Of a stretch of DNA of 64,000 nucleotides, positions 34,116-45,930 are shown piece after piece. A program made the translations under genes and the position numbers. Each line of letters starts with the position of its first letter. The stretch's first letter is position 1. The notes under the pieces are model-generated. The model saw nothing but the letters and a program-made list of their open reading frames with translations. It searched no databases and was not told where the DNA came from. This stretch comes from Salticus scenicus (taxonomy: Eukaryota; Arthropoda; Arachnida; Araneae; Salticidae), in assembly GCA_963930645.1 (NCBI GenBank), contig OZ005650.1, forward strand, positions 66,592,718-66,656,717, read 5' to 3'.

Positions 34116-34386
34116 TGAAGGATTTCAATGCATGTTTCCTCATATCAGCTGTTAACTAGCTCACCACCTGTCATGACGTCAGATGTGACGTAACTGTATT
34201 ACGTAATCAACGGCGCATCTTCTCTTCTGATAGAGAGAGTTTTATGTGAGTCTGTACGAGAAAGCTTTGCTAAGCGAGCGGCAAGAAATGCCCGCATTAT
34301 GTTATTCTACTTTTCTATATATTATTAAATGTTGTGATTGTTCAAAAGACTCTGCTTTTCACTCTGCGGACCCATTTATACCAACA
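34116..34386 (+). repeat. copia 3' LTR
   Basis: 271 bp, identical to the 5' LTR except C at 34279. Followed by the GTATC target duplication (34387-34391). Confidence 0.95.
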
Positions 34387-34534
34387 GTATCATTGAATTT
34401 GGAGTAATCAAAGTGCTATTATTAAAATTTCGATTATACGTATTTTCATTTATACGTCCTTTTACGTCAATCCCTTGAAAGACGTATAAACGGTGCTTTA
34501 CTGTATATATTGCATACAAAAGAAAGAAATATGT

Positions 34535-34876
34535 GGTACATACAAATGAAACACTTCCAGATGCAAAGCCGTTTGCACGCGTTCCAAATGTATGACTGTA
34601 ATCGGCAGCAAAAGTATCCGAGCACCAGCAAAAATTCCTATATGAAAAATGCACACTTAACACTGTTTTGTTAAATAAATCCTTGTCGAATCATGTTCTT
34701 AGACTAACTAAAACAAGGATTCGACAAGGATTTATTTAACAAATCTGCATTAAGTGTACTTTTTTTACATAGGAATCTTCGCTAGTGCTCTGTTACTTTT
34801 GCTGCCGACTGTATTTGCAAAAAACTTGCAAAATTTACGTCATCGAAATTGCAAGCGTTCCATTTGTATGTAACCC
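34535..34876. mobile_element. Foldback MITE with ~160-bp imperfect arms
   Basis: Left arm GGTACATACAAATGAAAC.. is mirrored by ..GTTCCATTTGTATGTAACC. Inner arms TTGTTAAATAAATCCTTGTC and GACAAGGATTTATTTAACAA are perfect. The loop is about 25 bases (34696-34720). No clear target duplication. Confidence 0.8.
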
Positions 34877-35148
34877 TTAGTCTAAAACTATTAATTTTTT
34901 TTTTTTTTTTTTTTTTTTCATTATTTAATGTCTTTAAATGTAGTTTTAATTAAAAGCACAGTTGAAGGCATACTTTAAGTAACAATCACAAGAAGAAGAA
35001 ATTCAAACTTGTTAGTTTTCGGTTTTCGGTTATTGGTTTGGTTTTTCAAATACGTTTCGTTCATATTAAGCCTAAAAACATCGCATGTGAAAATTTTTTC
35101 TCCAGCAGAACTTTTTAAACAAAATGTAGTCGCTGTCATTTTTCTTTT

Positions 35149-36160
35149 TACTTCCATTACTCGACTACCGTAGGTAATGGAAGTATTATATTCGGTCCAA
35201 AAATTCTATATCGAGATTTCACCTGATTTACATGTTTCAAGGTCTCCAGAGTCCAAAAAAGTGGTTTTTGGCAATTGGTCAGTGTGTATGTGGTGTATGT
35301 GTGTGTGTGGAGGGAGGAAGGAGATCTTCTGGCTATTATATCTCGAAAACTAATAAAGATAGAACTACGAAACTTTAGAATTCAAACAGGTCTGGTGTAC
35401 AGATGAATTTTCCAAATTTTGGTGAAACTTGGAAAACCGGAAATGGGTCCGTAAGTCCGCATCTCAAAAATGGCTCTAACGACTTTCTTCAAAATTGCTG
35501 TATAAACACTCTGTTAGATGTCCTTTCGAATCATATAGTTGGTTAGTTCAGGAAAATTGATAGGCGTCCTGTATAAATAGCTGAATTTCAGGTCCTGCAA
35601 ATGCGTTCCTTTCAAAACGGCTGTATGAATTTTTTTCAAGCATGCCATATTAACCCTCTTTTAAATATCCTTTTGCATGTAATTGTTGTTTTCTGGTCAA
35701 CAATTAATTAGACCAAGCTTTGGGAAAAGTCGGTATCTCAAAAACGGCTCTAACGATTTTCTTGAAAATTGTTACATAAATCCGTTTTAGATATCCCTTC
35801 TCATGCTTTACTTGGTTATCATAGGAAAATTAATAATTATCCTGATCAGATAGATCAGTTTTACATAACGGAAATTGGTGTTTTAAAAAATAAATAACTA
35901 AATAAAATAAATAAATAAAAAACTTTACCAATTTTCTTTTTATTTCTTTTTCTTAAGGAAAAAAAAAAAGAAAAGAAAAATCGCTGTGTAAACTCTGTTT
36001 TATATGTCTTTACACGTGTATTAACTTTCTCTTACCGGAAAATTTTTAGGTGTCTATTTAATTAGGTCAGTTCTATGTCTTCTGATAACATATCTCCAAA
36101 AAGTGCATATAATACGTGTAATAGTGGGTAATGGAAGTCGTGTGGTTGTTTCACACCAGG
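35149..36160 (-). mobile_element. Helentron-like element, subfamily 3, left copy
   Basis: 3' hairpin at 35149-35184: ACTTTCATTAC-type stem, here ACTTCCATTAC..GTAATGGAAGT, with a 12-base loop holding CTACCGTAG. The minus-strand 5' end is at 36128-36160: CCTGGTGTGAAACAACCACA then CGACTTCCATTACCC. GTGT microsatellite at 35278-35310. Non-coding. Confidence 0.7.
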
Positions 36161-36835
36161 TTATTTATTTATTTATTTTAATAAACAAGCGAATCGTCAT
36201 TTTACGAATTATTGGACAATAGATATTTTGATTTTTCTACTTATAGTCAATGTAAATTATATTTTTCAAATAAGAAATAGTTACGTATTTTTCTATGATA
36301 ACCCGACAAAAGTAATCATAAAATCTGTCTTCAAATCTGCAAACTCAAGCTCAAGCAAAAAAAAAAAAAAAAAAAATCAAAAAATCGAAAACCTTTTTTT
36401 TTTTTTTTTTTTTTTTTCCCTAAAACGACAGAATTTATGGAAAAAGAATTTTTAGTATAGGATCGACATTTCGTTGATTGATTTCAACAATCCCCCCCCT
36501 TCCCCCCTTCGATTCTGATAGAATTTTGTCTGGTTTTCCCAATCGTTCCCCATAGATTCCACTTTTCAATGGAAAGTGTCAGCTATCGAAAACAATTATC
36601 GGCATTTAGAACTCCAGGGAAACGTAACGATCAGCCCTGAAAATTTCCAAGAGAATGGACTAACTCTATCTAAATGTTATCATCTGATAAGTAAGTAAGG
36701 GAGGCTTTCCAAGTTATTAATCCATTAAGTGTTTCTTTTCTTTTTTTTTTTTTTCTTTTAAGAAGCATTAAAAGCTATGTTTTCTGGTTTTAACTCTCTT
36801 ATATTTAATGTACGGAAAAAAAAAAAAAAAAAAAA
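36161..36835. other. Spacer between the inverted subfamily-3 copies
   Basis: AT-rich with A17/T-runs (36357-36420), a C/T tract at 36491-36510, T-run 36728-36754 and A-run 36817-36835. No gene. Confidence 0.5.
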
Positions 36836-37777
36836 TCTGGTGTGAAACAACCACAGGACTTCCATTACCCACTATTACATATATTATATGCATTTTTTGG
36901 AGATAATGTGATCAGAAGGTATAAAAGTGATCTAAAGAAGCAGCAACCTAACATTTTTCTGGTAAGATAAACTTCATACACATGCAAAGGCATGTAAAAC
37001 GAAGCTTACAGATAGCGAGGTAAAAAATAGGGGGGGAGGGGGAATGGTAGAGTTATTTTTGAAACACCAATTTTCGAGATCTACCTAAACTTCTGACCTA
37101 TCTAAACAGGGTAGCTGTTAATTTTCCTCTAATAACTACGTGGTACATAAGAAATAAATGGATTTATATAACTATTTTCAAGAAAATTGTTAGAGCCGTT
37201 TTTGAGATACCAACTATTACCAAAACTCAATTATTGACAGGAAAACAATAATTACACACAAAAGCATATTTAAAAGTGAGTTAATTTGGCGAGTTTGAAA
37301 AAAAATCCATACAGCCGTTTTTAAAGGAACGCTTTTGCGAGACCTGAAATAGAGCTATTTATACAGGACGCCTATCAATTTTCCTGAACTAACCAACTAT
37401 ATCATTCGAAAGGGCATCTAATAGAGTGTTTATACAGAAAATTTGAAGAAAATCGTTAGAGCCGTTTTTGAGATACGGACTTACGATCCCACTTCCGGTT
37501 TTTCAATTTTCACCAAAATTTGGAAAATTCATCTGGACACCGGACTTGTTTCAATTCTAAAGTTTCGTAGTTCTATCTTTATTAGTTTCCGAGCTATAAT
37601 AGCCAGAAGATTCTCCACATACATACACACACACATACACACACTGGCCAATTGCCAAAAACCACTTTTCTGGACTCAGGGGGCCTTAAAACGTGTAAAT
37701 CAGGTGAAATCTCGATATCGAATTTTCAGTCGGAATACAATACTTCCATTACCTACGGTAGTAGGGTAATGAAAGTA
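36836..37777 (+). mobile_element. Helentron-like element, subfamily 3, right copy
   Basis: Starts TCTGGTGTGAAACAACCACA after an A-run, then GGACTTCCATTACCC. Ends with the hairpin ACTTCCATTAC..GTAATGAAAGT at about 37742-37777 (one mismatch). The CA microsatellite at 37618-37645 is the inverse of the left copy's GT tract. Body matches the left copy throughout. Confidence 0.7.
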
Positions 37778-38489
37778 ATAATTTAAGAAACATCTTTTTA
37801 AGAAATTACTTATATAAATAAGTTCATATTAAAATTTGTAGGTTACAAAAACTCTTGAACACAGTTCAAGTATAATAAAGTATTTTAAATCAAGATTATT
37901 TTATTTAAACGAATAGAGGAATATTTTGATAATATAATAATAACAATAATAATAATAATAAATAGTTATTATAAATAAATACTATGGTTATTCTTTTGTG
38001 TCCTATACAATTTAAGATGCTGAACAAGTATTGCTATTATTAAAAAAAAATTTCCCAATTCATCTTATATCTTTTTGATGTATCATTATATTTAACTTTA
38101 TTCAAAATTTTTAATGATTATAAACACTACAATTTATACAATTTTTTAATTTATTCTTCATATATAAAAATCACAAATTCTCTTTTTCAGTACTATTTCA
38201 TAGACCATTTTGCACTAAAAAAAATTATAAAAAAGGCTCTTGTATGACCTTAAGTAAACATATAATTTAAAGCATTTTTATTGACAACCAAAATGCATTT
38301 AGAAAAAGAAAAAAAAAAGATAAATCGAGAAAGATAAAAAAGATCCTTTGAATATTATTAATAATTGTTAAAATCATTGTATTATACTAAATGAATATTT
38401 GAATAAATTCAATTAAATTGGAATATCAGATGAACCCGAATTATCTTCGAACAATATATCCTTTTCTGATGTTTCTCCAATGTTTTTTT

Positions 38490-38521
<32 letters not shown>

Positions 38522-39265
38522 CTCATTGAGACGTTTTTTAATCTATGTACAACAATGACATAAAACTGTGTTCTTGTTTTATTATTGACTTAAATAACGT
38601 CTTATCAAAGACACGGAGTTATTTATGCATAACAAATAACATTTTAGTTTTTTCAAAGAATGTAAAAGGCAAGCGTTTGTTAATACGCTGAAATTCATTA
38701 CAGCAGTCGCAGTCAGTAAATCCTTTAAGAAATTTCAAATGTAATTTAAATCAAAACGCCTATATTATTTGTTGCCAGATGAATAAATTATTTTTGTAAA
38801 TCAAATTTCAAGATAAATCACTTACGGAATAAATCATGTTTCTCAAAGAATAAGCGGTGGAAAAAAAAAAAAAAGTTAATCCCGAATTCGTTTACTGCAG
38901 TTGCTGAAAAAGAGCAGGAATCTGTTAAGTGGTATTGTTTTTTTGTTTTTTTTAAGCGCGCATGAAAAAAAAAAACAAAAAAAAAACGTACAGTTTTGAA
39001 ACTAATTAATTCTGAAAAGCGTCTTTAAATTCTACCATTTCGCAGACAGAAAACCCAAAAACCACTCGACTAATCCCTTTCTTTTTTTTTTCTTTTTTCT
39101 TACCATTTTCTTTCCAATGAACGAACAATTTCTTAAATCGTTTAAGAAGAGATGCAAAACGTTTCCTCCAATTCTTTATTGTTTCATAATAGTCTGGGGT
39201 CGCATTCGAGATTTTTCGCACCCCCTCCCCCGCTGGCATTAATTAAAAAAAAAAAAGAAAATCAC

Positions 39266-39308
<43 letters not shown>

Positions 39309-40170
39309 GAAAAGAATAATAATCTGGCATTAAATGAAACAAGTGTGTGGTATTCCACCGCCACGATCTTCTTGCTTCTTTTTCCCTTCCACTTTATTGT
39401 TCTCGAGAAAATGTCATTTTCATTCTGCTCTGGTCGACTTTATTAAAAGAGGACACATCAGTTAATGCAAAGAAAATATCCTGCTATCTTTTTTTTTCTC
39501 CTTGTTGTCTTTTGAAGTTTTTTTTTCTTTTATCTTTTTAACTATGTCAGGCTTTTTTGCTGCAAATTACTTCCTCATTTATTTTGCATTAACGGGAAAG
39601 GGGATCGGGATATGGGGGGGTATAAGCAACAAGGGAGATGAAATGTGGGAGGTAGAGAGACGGAAATTATTCTCTCTCCTCTCTTTAAACTCTTCTACCA
39701 GATTCTTTAATAGTAGTATATTCTGTGTAAGATATTTGATTTTTATTTTGGTTGCAGCGGAAATCCTTCGATGATAGTGTTGGTCTACAGCTGCGTTCCA
39801 GTCTAGTGGATTTTTTTAACGACAGGATAGGGTTATCTCTAAAAATAATGAGTACACGATAAATACAAAATTGGATGTACTTCTTATAGAAAATTAAAGG
39901 AAGTCAAGGAAATTTCCCTGAAAAACTTGTCCAGTGAAGTTAGTGTTGTGTTTAGGTAAGAACATCTGACGCTTATGATGTATAGGGTGTTTCTTAAATG
40001 AGGGGGGAAATTTTGTTTTTATTATTTTAAATCCAATACGAATACCCCTTATTTTCTTTTCAATTTGACCAAAATATCAACTCTCTGTATTAGGATGTTT
40101 CCATCGATTCGGCCCGTGTTAACATTATCCCAGAGAGCTGATATTTTGCTAAAATGTGCTTTGGGCCAAA
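37778..40170. other. AT-rich region with long homopolymers, nothing coding recognised
   Basis: Includes (AAT)n near 37938-37963, a T-run (38482-38511) running into TGTGTG, several A-runs and 35 As at 39270-39304. Between 39330 and 39780 composition is more balanced and frames are open on the plus strand (39347-39541, 39502-39774), but no family motif is visible. Confidence 0.45.
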
Positions 40171-40176
40171 TAGAAA

Positions 40177-41313
40177 CTAGTATGTTGTGGCCACCACAAG
40201 ACTTTCTTCTATATTTTCCTATGCAAATTCACTCAGTAACAATATTAAAAAATATATATATAGAAGATTTTTTTTCAAAGTTTTTTTTCGTTAAAAGTAA
40301 AAAAAAAAAAAAAAGATAACTTTGTTTTAAATTATCACATATTTATAGTTCAAATATTCGTTTTAAAGGTATTGAAGAGACCTTTCGGAAGATATTCCCC
40401 CACCCCCAGGGGGGGGGGGGGAAGCCATGCCCCCACAGGCACAAATTCTTTTTCCTAATTAACTACTACTATTATCAATAATTCATATTAATTTTACAAT
40501 CACAGGTTAAGATTGACTCTCATTATGTACATTTATACGAAATTTTATCCTATACTGCCATGTTAAAAATTTAGAAAAAATACGATCACAGCTCCACCTG
40601 TTGAGCGATTGACCCCAAGTCTAATCAGCACCAGTTTATGTCAGGGGCGAACTAAATACCAAGTTTGGTTAATTTTCGTAAAAAAAAAAAAAATGCGATT
40701 TTTTTTTCGTTAAAAGTAAAAAAAAAATCGATAACTTTGTTTTAAATTATCACAGATTTAGAGTTCAACCATTCGTTTTAAAGGTATTGACGAGACCTTT
40801 CGAAAGATACCCATCTTGAAAATTTACTTTCCCCCAGGGGGGGGGGGTGGCGAGGCTCCTACACAAACAAAAAATTTTTCCCAGTTGACTATCTCTATTA
40901 TAAATAATTCTTGTAAATTTCATAATGATTACTAAAAAATAATTCTCTTTATACACATTTATACAAAATTTTGTCCTATATCACCATGTTAAAAATTTAG
41001 AAAAAGCGGGATGGCAACGCAACCTGTAAAACAACTTTTACCAAAAGTTGATAGGCACTAATTTATGTCAAGGTGCAACTACATACCAATTTGTATGAAA
41101 TTCTGTGCAGTAATTCCTGAGATACAGTTGCCACAAAATTTTGTCACACACACACAGACAGACTGACAGACAGACAGACAGACAGACAGACATTTTCTAA
41201 AATTAGTCAAATCGCGTTCTACAGCTCTCAAAACGTGTAAATCCATCAAAAACCCGAGGTCAAAAATTTTTACGAATCCAATACTTTCTTCTATTTGATA
41301 TAGAAGAAAGTAA
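40177..41313 (+). mobile_element. Helentron-like element, subfamily 1, with duplicated body
   Basis: 5' end CTAGTATGTTGTGGCCACCA (a TTGTGG/CCACAA hairpin) then ACTTTCTTCTATAT; 3' end ACTTTCTTCTATTTGATATAGAAGAAAGT, with stem bases identical to the 5' motif. The body occurs twice (about 40250-40680 and 40690-41120), each with a C/G-run. A CACACA/GACAGACA microsatellite is at 41148-41192. Confidence 0.7.
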
Positions 41314-41514
41314 AAAGTTAGAGCATATGCGTATCAGATTTCAAACAATAATTTAGTATGATGTGATTCACATCATACCACACCACAAGACATTCTTTTA
41401 TACAACTTTACATAAAATTCATGCAATATTTATTAAATTATTAAATTATTGTCCATTATAAATGCAGACGAATTTAATCTGGCAGAATTATATCACTAAA
41501 TGCAAAAATAAAGT

Positions 41515-42207
41515 CTCTCTTTTTTTTTTTTTTTCTTGGACAATATCGAAAGAAATACGATTTTTTTTTCCCTCTCTCGTTAAAAAATTAAAAAAAAAAA
41601 AAAAAATCGATAACTTTGTTTAAAATTATCACAGATCTATGGGTCAACCATTCGTTTTAAAGGTATTGACGAGATCTTTCAAAAGATACCCATATTGAAA
41701 ATTAGCTCCCCACCACGGGGAGGCATCGCTTCCCCCCCTGGAGGGGAGTACTCCCCTCCAGGGGGGGGGGGGGGAAGCGATGCCTCCAGATGCACAAACT
41801 TTTTTTCCTAGTTTACTACTACTACTATTATGAATAATTCATATTAAATTTACAATCACACGTTAAAAATAACGCTCATTATGTACATTTATACAAAATT
41901 TTGTCCTATACTGCCATGTTAAAAATTTAGAAAAAAATAGGATTACAGCGCCACCTGCTGAGCGTTTGATCCCCAAATCTAATCAGCACCAGTTTATGTC
42001 AGGGTCCAAGTTTGGTTAAATTTCGTTCATTGGTTTGTGAGATACAGCGTCCACAAAATTTATCATACACACACACAGACAGGCAGACATTTTCTAAAAA
42101 CAGTTGAATCGTCTTCAGGACATCCCAAACGTGTAAATCCATCGAAAACTGGAGTTCGAAAATTTTTATGAATCCAATACTTTATACATACATATAGAAG
42201 AAAGTAA
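41515..42207 (+). mobile_element. Helentron-like element, subfamily 1, 5'-truncated
   Basis: Same body blocks as the copy at 40177 (GATAACTTTGTTTAAAATTATCACAG, CCATGTTAAAAATTTAG, CAGCGCCACCTG). Ends in the hairpin with TATAGAAGAAAGTAAAAATG. A local G/C palindrome with C and G runs lies at 41700-41790. No 5' subterminal motif. Confidence 0.6.
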
Positions 42208-42209
42208 AA

Positions 42210-42749
42210 ATGAAGAAAAGAAAAACAAAATTCCCCTTCATTTAAGGGACAGTATAATCAAGTATTACGTTTTTTGTTTATTAGACGGATTTTTAGAAAA
42301 TACATTTAAAAATTTTCTTCTTTAGTTTTGATAAAATATAAACAAATAAATAAATAAATATAGGGAAAAATATATGAAATTTCACAAGTAAATCGTATTA
42401 AATTATGCACATTGATGTATCTTTGGAAAACATAATACAGACTACAAGTAAAGTTTTATGATTTCAGTTTTTTTTAAATTATACTTTTCTTTTCCGTTAT
42501 CTCTAACAAGCGTTTTAACGTAAGATAACTTGAATTTTGCTAATTTTGTATTATGTTTAAAAATTTGTTTTTGATGTTTTACATTAACGTTTTCTTTATT
42601 CGTGTTAGTAGGCCTAAATCACCTCAATTTATACCAAACTTGATAAAAGATCATAATGTATTTTATTTGGAAACTACCACTATAATATATATTTCTTTTT
42701 CTAACAGTACTGTTATTTATTAAATTACCCAGAACAGATACAGTTTTTA
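42210..42749. other. AT-rich spacer
   Basis: No element recognised; a short ATAA array near 42338-42360. Confidence 0.4.
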
Positions 42750-43307
42750 TTACTTTCTTCTATACGTTATATACAGAAAGTATTGGATTCGTGAAAATTT
42801 TCGACCTCCGTTTTTTGATGGATTTACACGTTTTGGGATGTCCTGAACACGAATTGATAGTTTTTAGAAAATGTCTGGTGTCTGTCTGTCTGTGTGTATC
42901 ACGTTTTTTGTGGACGATGTATCTCCCGAACCAATGAATGAAATTTAACCAACTTGATATTTAGTTGCACCCTGACATAAACTGGTGCTGATTAGATTTG
43001 GGGATCAATAACTCAACAGGTGGCGCTATGATCGCATTTTTTATCAACTTTTAACATGGCAGTATAGGACAAAATTTCGTATAAATGTGCATAATGAGAG
43101 TTATTTTAAACTTGTGATTGTAAAATTAATATGAATTATTGATAATAGTAGTAGTTAACTAGAAAAAAAATTTTGTGCATGTGGGGGCATCTGTTCCCCC
43201 CGGGGGAGGTAAATTTTCAATATGAGTATGTTTAGAAAGGTCTCATGAGTACCTTTAAAAGGAATGGTTGAACTATAAATCTGTGATAATTTAAAACAGA
43301 GTTATCG

Positions 43308-43338
<31 letters not shown>

Positions 43339-43405
43339 TGTTACTGAGTGAATTTGTACAGGAAAATATAGAAGAAAGTCTTGTGGTGGTCACAACATAC
43401 TAGTT
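42750..43405 (-). mobile_element. Helentron-like element, subfamily 1, inverted
   Basis: 3' hairpin at 42751-42783 (ACTTTCTTCTATACG..ATACAGAAAGT). The minus-strand 5' end at 43365-43405 reads CTAGTATGTTGTGACCACCA then CAAGACTTTCTTCTATAT. Internal GTCTGTCTGTCTGTGTG at 42878-42897. In opposite orientation to the copies at 40177 and 41515. Confidence 0.7.
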
Positions 43406-43614
43406 TAAATATGTCATTATTATTTAAAAAAAAAAAATATATATCTATATTAATAAAATCAGAGTTTTGTCTGTAAATTTGTCGGAATCGAAAAATTTTG
43501 CGATATCTTCACGTTTTACACCCCATGAAAGCCGAAAATGACTTCAGAAAATTTTGCCTGTGTGTGTGTGTGTGTGTGTCTGTGTGTATGTCATCGTGTC
43601 CGAATGTCGCTTTA

Positions 43615-43998
43615 TTTGTCCGGGCATCACTTAAGAACGGCTGGACGGAATTCAACGGCGCTTGGCAGGAATTTAGGTCTTCACCCAACTTAAAATTATA
43701 TCTATCAACTTTTCGGAAATTCCCCCCCGTTCCCCCCCTAGGGGGTAAAAGACTAAAACACGTTTGTCCGGGCATCACTTGAGAACGGCTGGACGGAATT
43801 CAACGACGCTCGGCAGGAATTTAGGTCTTCACCCAACTTAAAATTATATCTATCAACTTTTCGGAAATTCCCCCCCGTTCCCCCCTAGGGGGTAAAAGAC
43901 TAAAACACGTTTGTCCGGGCATCACTCGAGAATGGCTGGACGGAATTCAACGGCGCTTGGCAGAAACTTAGGTCTTCACCCAACTTGAAATTATATAT
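43615..43998. repeat. 147-148-bp tandem repeat, ~2.6 copies
   Basis: Units start at TTTGTCCGGGCATCAC (43615, 43763, 43910) and contain GAACGGCTGGACGGAATTCA. Near-identical, so recently amplified. C7 and G5 runs flank a TA in each unit. Confidence 0.9.
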
Positions 43999-44184
43999 AT
44001 AGAAATTTTCAAAATTATAATTAGTGTTTACATTGTGGGTAAAAAACGCCTGCGCATGCGCCATAAATATTTTTTCACTAAAACGCTTTGAATGGAAAAA
44101 TAAAATGCAAAATTAAATTTTTAAGATAAGGACTTTTTTTATTCGCGTGATTCGCACTGCAAATTATGAAAAGATTGAAATGAA

Positions 44185-44520
44185 GTGTTGCCATCTAAGT
44201 TTCATACTTTAGTTAATTTTAAAAAATCTAATTGTCGTATCGAAAAACTGTTTACACCCCAGGATTCAGAAAAATCACCTCTTTCATTTGGTACTGAATT
44301 TGTAATGATAGGTCCGATATTTCTAATTTATTTTTCCCTTTATCCGTTTTTCCGTTGCCACTTAAATTTCATACTTTAGTTATTTTTTAAAAATCTAATT
44401 GCCGCATCGAAAAACTGTTTGAACCCCTGGATTCAGCAAAATCGCCCCTTTCATTCGGTATCAAATTTATAAATATAGGTCTGATATTTCTAATTTATTT
44501 TACCCTTTTTCCGTTTTCAA
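44185..44520. repeat. Two ~167-bp tandem repeats
   Basis: TTCATACTTTAGTTA..AAAAATCTAATTG begins at 44201 and 44368; both contain CGAAAAACTGTTT and GATATTTCTAATTTATTTT. Confidence 0.75.
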
Positions 44521-44701
44521 CCCAGATTCGATATGGAACAGCTTTAGTATTGGATCCCTTTGGCAAAATTTGAAATTCGTCACCAAAGTAGCTCGGACGT
44601 TTCTCGCCAAGATCTTTAATTGCACAATTGAGATAGCCAATTCAGTTCATCGCAAAAATGGCTTAAAATATTTAAAGTCACCAAAGGGTTCCGATACTTA
44701 A

Positions 44702-44947
44702 CCCTTTCACTACCAATATAAAGTGCCCTTGGGACCAGTGTTGCCAGATTGAGGGAATTCTTTGTATTTGATATCTACCACTAAATTTTAATTGCCTAAT
44801 GACTTCGAAGACTTCTTCGTTAGATGTTTTCCGGAATGATTATACAACCGTTGCAATTAAAATTTATTGATGGATATTCAATAAAAAATTACCCCAATCT
44901 GGCAGTACTGCTTGGGACGTATATGTCCCAGTGGTAGTGAAAGGGTT
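44702..44947. mobile_element. TTAA-flanked piggyBac-like mini-palindrome hosting a hAT MITE
   Basis: TTAA then CCCTTTCACTACCA on the left and TGGTAGTGAAAGGG followed by TTTTAA on the right. Without the inner insertion it is only about 63 bp. CCCTTT ends at TTAA suggest piggyBac; the right TTAA is displaced by two bases. Confidence 0.55.
44736..44910. mobile_element. 175-bp hAT-like MITE
   Basis: Ends CAGTGTTGCCAGATTG and CAATCTGGCAGTACTG, flanked by a perfect 8-bp duplication CTTGGGAC (44728-44735 and 44911-44918). Its termini resemble those of the hAT MITE at 60658-61132. Confidence 0.85.
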
Positions 44948-44986
44948 TTAAGCTGTGCTTTTTGTATTTATTAGTGCTAGAGGCCT

Positions 44987-45930
44987 ATTTCAGTCGGTAC
45001 AGTTGTCGAATTTTTATAGGTCACTCTTAATTAGTGCTAGAGGCCTATTTCAGTCGGTTTATTGAATGGGGACTTATTGAATGAAGTCCCCCCAAGACAC
45101 AACTTTGACATGAGTCCCCCCCCAGGCCCAACTTTGACATGACTCCCCCCAAGGTACCCCTATTTCAGTCGGTACAGCGTTGTCGAATTTTTATAATACA
45201 CTCTTAATAGTGCTAAGCGCCTATTTCAGTCGGTTTATTGAATGTGGATTTATTGAATGAAGTCCCCCCCAAGGCACAACTTTGACATGAGTCCCCCCCC
45301 AAGGTACCCCTATTTCAGTCGGTACAGCGTTGTCGAATTTTTATAATACACTCTTAATAGTGCTAAGGGCCTATTTCAGTCGGTTTATTGAATGGGGATT
45401 TATTGAATGAAGTCCCACCAAGGCACAACTTTGACATGAGTCCCCCCCCAGGCCCAACTTTGACATGACTCCCCCCCAAGGTACCCCTATTTCAGTCGGT
45501 ACAGCGTTGTCGAATTTTTATAATACACTCTTAATAGTGCTAAGCGCCTATTTCAGTCGGTTTATTGAATGTGGATTTATTGAATGAAGTCCCCCCCAAG
45601 GCACAACTTTGACATGAGTCCCCCCCAAGGTACCCCTATTTCAGTCGGTAGAGCGTTGTCGAATTTTTATAATACACTCTTAATAGTGCTAAGGGCCTAT
45701 TTCAGTCGGTTTATTGAATGGGGATTTATTGAATGAAGTCCCCCCAAGGCACAAATTTGACATGAGTCCCCCCCAGGCACAACTTTGACATGAGTCCCCC
45801 CCAAGGTACAACTTTGACATGAGTTCCCCCCCCCCCAAGGTACAACTTTGACATGAGTTCCCCCCCAAGGCACACCTTTGACATGAGTTCCCCCCCAAGG
45901 CACACCTTTGACATGAGTCCCCCGAAGGCA
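44987..45930. repeat. Higher-order tandem array with inner ~30-bp repeats
   Basis: The core CTATTTCAGTCGGTACAGCG recurs near 45161, 45311, 45488 and 45637 (spacings 150, 177, 149), so two unequal subunits alternate in a ~327-bp unit. From about 45741 to 45930 a ~30-bp subrepeat (CAACTTTGACATGAGTCCCC) runs six or seven times with variable C-runs. Confidence 0.9.

Larger units (their letters stand above)
29336..34386 (+). mobile_element. Ty1/copia LTR retrotransposon, full length, inactivated
   Basis: 5,051 bp: two 271-bp LTRs (TG...CA), primer site, Gag-PR-IN-RT-RNase H order (integrase before RT defines Ty1/copia), polypurine tract and GTATC target duplications. The LTRs differ at a single base (29499 A, 34279 C), indicating a recent insertion. 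Size and layout resemble Drosophila copia (5.1 kb). The coding region has one frameshift (A-run 31391-31398) and one stop (32757-32759). It sits inside a Tigger-like MITE. Confidence 0.95.
28685..34503. mobile_element. Tigger/pogo-like MITE carrying the copia insertion
   Basis: Inverted termini CAGTAAAGCA(T/C)CGTTTATACG with TA at 28683-28684 and 34504-34505. Subterminal TTTATACG repeats match the MITE at 3409-4313. Without the copia element and its duplicated 5 bases it is about 760 bp. No transposase frame. Confidence 0.8.

Noticed and set aside
34535..37777. Assembly fold-back artefact
   Set aside because: Arms are clearly diverged from each other and have distinct termini, as expected for independent insertions.
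43498..43782. Frames across the GT microsatellite and 147-bp repeats
   Set aside because: Both strands are open over the same repeat; no protein family recognised.
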